This document shows, in pieces, positions 60,765 to 64,000 of a stretch of 64,000 nt of DNA. The notes beneath the pieces were generated by a model. The model worked only from the letters and a program-made list of their open reading frames with translations, was not told where the DNA came from and did not search any database. The translations under genes were made by a program, and so were the position numbers. The DNA lies in NCBI GenBank assembly GCA_903832055.1, contig CAILAC010000009.1:1-64000 (forward strand), read 5' to 3'. The DNA is from an uncultured Acidobacteriota bacterium. GTDB lineage: Bacteria; Acidobacteriota; Terriglobia; Terriglobales; Acidobacteriaceae. Each line of letters begins with the position of its first letter. Positions within the stretch are counted from its first letter, which is position 1.

Positions 60765-61697
60765 ATGTCTGAAATTCGCGATACGGTCATTCTGGGTTCG
60801 GGATGCGCTGGCCTGACGGCGGCGATTTACACGGCCCGCGCCAACCTCAAGCCGCTTGTTCTGGAGGGTCACGAACCCGGAGGGCAGCTCTCGATTACCA
60901 CCCTGGTTGAGAACTTTCCCGGCTGGCCGGAAGGCATCCAGGGCCCGGAACTGATTGAAAACATGAAGAAGCAGGCCTCCCGCTTTGGAGCAGAATTCAA
61001 GATGGGCCACCTCGTGTCAGTAGACCTGAGCGTCCATCCCTTCAAGCTGAAGACTTCGCTTGGTGAAATCTGCACAAGGACTCTGATCATCGCCTCCGGT
61101 GCCAGCGCGCGCTGGCTGGGTCTGCCCAGTGAGCAGGCGCTTATCGGCCACGGCGTTTCAAGCTGCGCCACCTGCGATGGATTCTTCTTCAATGGCCATG
61201 ACATTGCCGTGGTCGGCGGCGGAGATACGGCCATGGAAGAGGCTTTGTTTCTCACCCGCTTCGCCACCAAGGTCTATCTGCTGCACCGGCGCGAAAGCTT
61301 CCGGGCTTCCAAGGTCATGATGGAGCGTGTCGTGGCCCACCCAAAGATTGAAATCATGACCAATACGGTCGTCGAAGAAGTGCTTGGCATCGAGGAGAAG
61401 TCGGTCCGCGGCCTGCATATTCGCAATGTGAAGACTGGAGACAAGTCGGTCCTTCCTGTCACCGGATTCTTCCTCGGCATTGGTCACGAACCGAACGCAA
61501 AAATGTTTGCCGGTCAAATTGATCTTGATGAAGACGGGTACATCCGGACTACCGACAATGTGCTGACCAGGGTCCCCGGCGTTTTTGCCTGCGGAGATGT
61601 GCAGGACCGCCGCTACCGCCAGGCGATTACCGCCGCCGGAACCGGCTGCATGGCGGCTCTCGAGGCAGAAAAGTACCTGGAGAACCACGGTCACTAA
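60765..61697 (+). CDS. trxB: Thioredoxin-disulfide reductase
   Basis: About 310 residues from the ATG at 60765 (GGGAAAG upstream; an ATG at 60744 is also in frame). FAD site VILGSGCAGLTAAIYTARANL, GQLSITTLVENFPGWPEGIQGPEL, redox pair CATC (SSCATCDGFFF), NADPH site IAVVGGGDTAMEEALFLTRFATKVYLLHRRESFRAS, and the closing VFACGDVQDRRYRQAITAAGTGCMAALEAEKYL are all intact. It reduces thioredoxin with NADPH in the cytoplasm. It contrasts with the receiver-fused relative at 39058, which lacks the CxxC. Confidence 0.96.
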   Translation: MSEIRDTVILGSGCAGLTAAIYTARANLKPLVLEGHEPGGQLSITTLVENFPGWPEGIQGPELIENMKKQASRFGAEFKMGHLVSVDLSVHPFKLKTSLGEICTRTLIIASGASARWLGLPSEQALIGHGVSSCATCDGFFFNGHDIAVVGGGDTAMEEALFLTRFATKVYLLHRRESFRASKVMMERVVAHPKIEIMTNTVVEEVLGIEEKSVRGLHIRNVKTGDKSVLPVTGFFLGIGHEPNAKMFAGQIDLDEDGYIRTTDNVLTRVPGVFACGDVQDRRYRQAITAAGTGCMAALEAEKYLENHGH

Positions 61698-61714
61698 TCG
61701 CAGGAAACATCGAA

Positions 61715-61755
61715 CTCCCTCCAGGCTACGGTTAATTCGTCCCGGAGGGAGCTTT
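61715..61755 (+). terminator. Terminator candidate after trxB
   Basis: CTCCCTCC (61715-61722) pairs with GGAGGGAG (61744-61751) around 21 nt, then CTTTG. The T-tract is short and the loop long, so strength is uncertain. The opposing DUF486 gene ends 11 bp further on. Confidence 0.5.
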
Positions 61756-61766
61756 GATTCCGACAC

Positions 61767-62138
61767 TTACCAGGGCTTGAAGACGAAAAACGCCGCGGCC
61801 ACCAGACAAACAGCGGCGGCAGCATGGTTCCATCGAAGCTGAGTGCCAAAGTAGAGCACCGTAAAGACCGCAAATACGGTTAAAGTGATGATTTCCTGCA
61901 TCACTTTGAGCTGAACGGGACTGAAGCGGTCTGCCCCGATGCGATTAGCTGGTACCTGCAGGCAGTATTCAAAGAAAGCGATGCCCCAACTGACGAGGAT
62001 CACTTTCCAGAGCGTGTCCTGGCGATATTTCAGGTGGCCGTACCAGGCAATGGTCATGAAGATGTTCGAGAGGATGAGCAGGATGACAGTCCACATGGGT
62101 GTGTTGGATGTGGATTGATCGTCTGGAGTTGCAGCCAT
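61767..62138 (-). CDS. DUF486/DMT-family small membrane protein
   Basis: About 123 residues. After a short polar start it has four membrane helices (WTVILLILSNIFMTIAWYGHLKY, LWKVILVSWGIAFFEYCLQVPANRIG, LKVMQEIITLTVFAVFTVLYFG, HAAAAVCLVAAAFFVFKPW), which is the full DUF486 pattern. The family belongs to the drug/metabolite transporter superfamily; cargo unknown. The ATG at 62138 overlaps the start codon of the divergent yggS gene. An internal ATG at 62096 (MWTV) matches the usual family start, and neither has a clear ribosome binding site. Confidence 0.82.
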   Translation of the reverse strand: MAATPDDQSTSNTPMWTVILLILSNIFMTIAWYGHLKYRQDTLWKVILVSWGIAFFEYCLQVPANRIGADRFSPVQLKVMQEIITLTVFAVFTVLYFGTQLRWNHAAAAVCLVAAAFFVFKPW

Positions 62139-62949
62139 GAATGAACGCGCAGAACTGCCCGAAGAAACCAGCGCGGAAGAGACCAGCGCAGAGATCCGGG
62201 CGCGGCTGGCCGACAACCTGGCCCGCCTTGAGCAGCAGATCACGGCGGCTTGCAACCAGGCTGGTCGCCCCCGGGCAGAGGTTGAGCTCGTGGCGGTTTC
62301 AAAGACCCATCCCGCGCCCGTTCTTCGCGAGGCAGTCAGTCTTGGGCTGCACGTTTTCGGCGAAAATCGCGTCCAGGAGTTTGCTGCCAAGTCCGCAGAA
62401 TTGTCCCTGAGCCGGTTGCCGGGTGCGGCTGCGACGGTACGCAGCCATATGCGGGTGCACCTGATCGGGCATCTGCAGTCAAACAAGGCAGCAAAAGCGG
62501 TCGAAGTCTTCGATGCCGTTGACTCGCTTGACTCGCTGAAGCTCGCAGAGCGACTGAACGCGGCGGTGGCTGAGTCTCCATTATGGAAGGCAAAGCGGCT
62601 GCCCGTCCTGATCGAGATCAAATTGAGCGCGGAAGAAACCAAGGCCGGCCTGGCCCCCGACTCGCCTGAACTGGCTGAACTGCTGGAGCGACTGCCCCAT
62701 CTCAGTCACCTTGAGGCGCAGGGGCTCATGACGATTGCCCCGCTTGACGTACCTGAGGCAGAGACCAGGGCTTGCTTTCGAGCACTTCGGCTGCTGCGGG
62801 ATAAGCTCGCCCAGGCGCGCCCGCTTTTGCACTTGCCGGTGCTTTCGATGGGGATGAGCGGAGATTTCGCACTGGCCATCGCCGAGGGCGCGACCCGCAT
62901 TCGCGTCGGAACAGCGCTCTTTGGCGTGCGGCCGGGATACGGCAAGTGA
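62137..62949 (+). CDS. yggS: YggS/PLPBP pyridoxal-phosphate homeostasis protein
   Basis: A 270-residue single-domain PLP-binding TIM barrel like the N-terminal half of alanine racemase. VELVAVSKTHP (about residues 47-57) has the PLP Lys, FGENRVQEFAAK and VHLIGHLQSNKAAKAV follow, and SMGMSGDFALAIAEGATRIRVGTALFG binds the phosphate. It manages PLP and affects amino-acid metabolism rather than acting as an enzyme. The N-terminus carries a small in-frame duplication (EETSA twice). Its start codon overlaps that of the DUF486 gene on the other strand, and it overlaps yggU by 4 bp. Confidence 0.92.
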   Translation: MNERAELPEETSAEETSAEIRARLADNLARLEQQITAACNQAGRPRAEVELVAVSKTHPAPVLREAVSLGLHVFGENRVQEFAAKSAELSLSRLPGAAATVRSHMRVHLIGHLQSNKAAKAVEVFDAVDSLDSLKLAERLNAAVAESPLWKAKRLPVLIEIKLSAEETKAGLAPDSPELAELLERLPHLSHLEAQGLMTIAPLDVPEAETRACFRALRLLRDKLAQARPLLHLPVLSMGMSGDFALAIAEGATRIRVGTALFGVRPGYGK

Positions 62950-63257
62950 CTGCTGCGGAAGGGCTGGTTCGCGAACGGGCTGACGGCTGTTCGCTTGCCG
63001 TGCGGGTGCAGCCGGGAGCCAGGCGCACTGCGATTACCGGGTTCTACGATGACGGCCAGCAGCCTCAGTTGAAGATCGCCCTCAAGGCCCCGCCCATCGA
63101 AGGCCGTGCGAATGAAGCATTGATCGCGTTCCTTGCAGAGTTCTTCGGGCTCACCCGCTCCGCGGTTACGATTGCCCACGGAGAAACCGGGCGTTCAAAA
63201 CTTGTACTGCTTGCCGGCGTCAAAAAGACCGATGCGCTGATTCGATTGTCACTGTAA
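62946..63257 (+). CDS. YggU/DUF167 family protein
   Basis: A 103-residue protein starting with GTG inside the yggS stop (GTGA). It shows the DUF167 pattern: CSLAVRVQPGARRTAITGFYDD, LKIALKAPPIEGRANEALIAFLAEFFGL, VTIAHGETGRSKLVLL. The fold is a small alpha/beta barrel of unknown biochemical role that is often encoded next to yggS. It is the last gene of this two-gene operon and is followed by a strong terminator. Confidence 0.9.
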   Translation: MTAAEGLVRERADGCSLAVRVQPGARRTAITGFYDDGQQPQLKIALKAPPIEGRANEALIAFLAEFFGLTRSAVTIAHGETGRSKLVLLAGVKKTDALIRLSL

Positions 63258-63259
63258 AC

Positions 63260-63291
63260 AAAAATGCCCCCGTTCGCGCGGGGGCATTTTT
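63260..63291. terminator. Strong bidirectional intrinsic terminator
   Basis: A 13-bp perfect stem (63260-63272 with 63279-63291, GC core flanked by A5/T5) and a 6-nt loop. The A/T flanks give a U-tract in both directions. It separates yggU from the convergent gene at the right edge. Confidence 0.92.
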
Positions 63292-63304
63292 GAGTTGAGG
63301 TTGA

Positions 63305-64000
63305 TTACAAGCCAGAGAGGCAGCCCTTCTGGCCGGAACTGTTGGCGTAGCCGGTGCCTGCGGTGAAGGCCGCATTGGACCACTCGCCCTGAATCTTCCA
63401 CTGGCTACCGTTGCTGAATGTGACCAGCGGTGCGCCAAAAGTCCAGGCGCACTTGTCGCCATTTTCTGCGCCCGATGCGTCGTACCATGCGCCGGGGGTG
63501 GCGGGGTCAGAGCGCGCTTCAGAGAGCTCGTGTCCGCTTACATTGGCGATTGCCGCAAGTCCCTGGGAATGCAGCCCGGAAGTATCAGCCGGGTCGCAGC
63601 CAGCATCGCCGTCGAGTTTCCAGAAGAAGGCAAACTGAACAGCCTTGCCGCCGCAAGAGCCGGCGCTGTGCCATGCGCAATATCCGGCACTACCACGTGG
63701 CAAGTCGGTATAGACAGCGTAGTAGCCATTGCCGCTCGCATCAGGAGTGGTGATGACTTTGCAAACTTCCGCGAGGATAGCGGCGGTGTTGCCACCCCCG
63801 GCTGCAGCCGTTGTGTCGATCACGTGGCCCTGATGGGTCAGGGTCTTGGTCACCTGGCCATTGGTTCCGGTGTACTCGTCGGTAGTTCCGGCGTAATTCG
63901 AGTTGTTGAATCCTGTGTACCAGGTATCCATACCCGTTATCTTGTCACCTGTGTAGCTGCCCCAGCTGGTACCCCAGAAAATCGTCTTGGACACGGTGTA
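63305..64000 (-). CDS. Secreted-type protein of unknown function, C-terminal part (cut by window edge)
   Basis: At least 231 residues; the frame stays open through base 64000, so the true N-terminus is outside. Visible parts include IFWGTSWGSYTGDKITGMDTWY, CGGKAVQFAFFWKLDGDAGCDP, and SGHELSEARSDPATPGAWYDASGAENGDKCAW. Rich aromatic/Gly/Ser content and several Cys suggest an extracellular protein. The HELSE motif followed by DP and a Glu/Asp-rich turn resembles a zincin-like motif (HExxE) in uncharacterised secreted proteins; distant likeness to EXORDIUM/phosphate-induced proteins is possible. Activity is not established. Confidence 0.6.
   Translation of the reverse strand, partial: YTVSKTIFWGTSWGSYTGDKITGMDTWYTGFNNSNYAGTTDEYTGTNGQVTKTLTHQGHVIDTTAAAGGGNTAAILAEVCKVITTPDASGNGYYAVYTDLPRGSAGYCAWHSAGSCGGKAVQFAFFWKLDGDAGCDPADTSGLHSQGLAAIANVSGHELSEARSDPATPGAWYDASGAENGDKCAWTFGAPLVTFSNGSQWKIQGEWSNAAFTAGTGYANSSGQKGCLSGL

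Noticed and set aside
62139-62642. N-terminal extension of the DUF486 gene into yggS antisense
   Set aside because: The Ser/Arg-rich extension has no features and the membrane domain begins right after the ATG at 62138 or 62096.

Overview
The window reads as chromosomal DNA of an acidobacterium (class Terriglobia, probably Acidobacteriaceae). The support is the gene repertoire rather than a marker gene: many large secreted glycoside hydrolases with Sec or Tat signals, secreted Ig-like/IPT proteins, a CstA peptide transporter, a GH18-NodB-GT2 three-module protein, two LolA-like proteins and a high-GC background. No rRNA or complete tRNA gene is present, so the placement is an inference.

Left edge (1-2307). 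This is the right end of an integrative element. It carries a tyrosine integrase cut by the window edge, a type IV (AbiE-like) antitoxin gene, and a truncated AbiEii toxin whose C-terminus has been replaced by the C-terminal half of an excisionase. It ends in a 46-bp remnant of the 3' half of an initiator tRNA-fMet gene, the expected scar of integration at the anticodon loop.

2435-28960 is a carbohydrate region. A Tat-exported unknown enzyme and a 5'-truncated GH81 beta-1,3-glucanase come first. Then follows a run of plus-strand genes: sugar epimerase, two GH78 rhamnosidase-type enzymes, a DMT sugar permease, ribokinase, a glycosidase-like/SUMF1 fusion, a GH130 protein and a beta-propeller phosphoesterase. 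A minus-strand ribulokinase, a secreted MBG-domain repeat protein and a GH36 alpha-galactosidase close the block. Together they suggest extracytoplasmic removal of rhamnose and other side chains from plant or microbial polysaccharide, uptake of monosaccharides, and phosphorylation by kinases.

29080-41868 holds regulation and motility genes. A DeoR regulator with a tandem-repeat operator diverges from a small DUF4406-like gene, followed by an OYE reductase, a LolA-like protein and CstA. Next comes a PAS-GGDEF/MotA/MotB operon without other flagellar genes. A cNMP-sensing histidine kinase sits beside a receiver domain fused to a flavin oxidoreductase. A LuxR-type regulator without its phosphoacceptor Asp ends the block.

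41997-64000 is mostly housekeeping and envelope. It contains an inositol monophosphatase-family protein, amino-acid permease, P5C dehydrogenase, a porin-like protein plus cytochrome c behind two Rrf2/IscR-type operators, the GH18-NodB-GT2 protein, a GT-C type membrane protein, LolA, SerS, NDH-2, a large secreted protein with a degenerate zincin motif, TrxB, a DUF486 membrane protein, YggS and YggU. The right edge cuts a secreted protein of unknown function. I found no CRISPR array and no complete insertion sequence. The cassette most worth follow-up is the histidine kinase with the receiver-oxidoreductase fusion; the integrative-element junction and the Rrf2-type operators are the clearest sequence-level signals.
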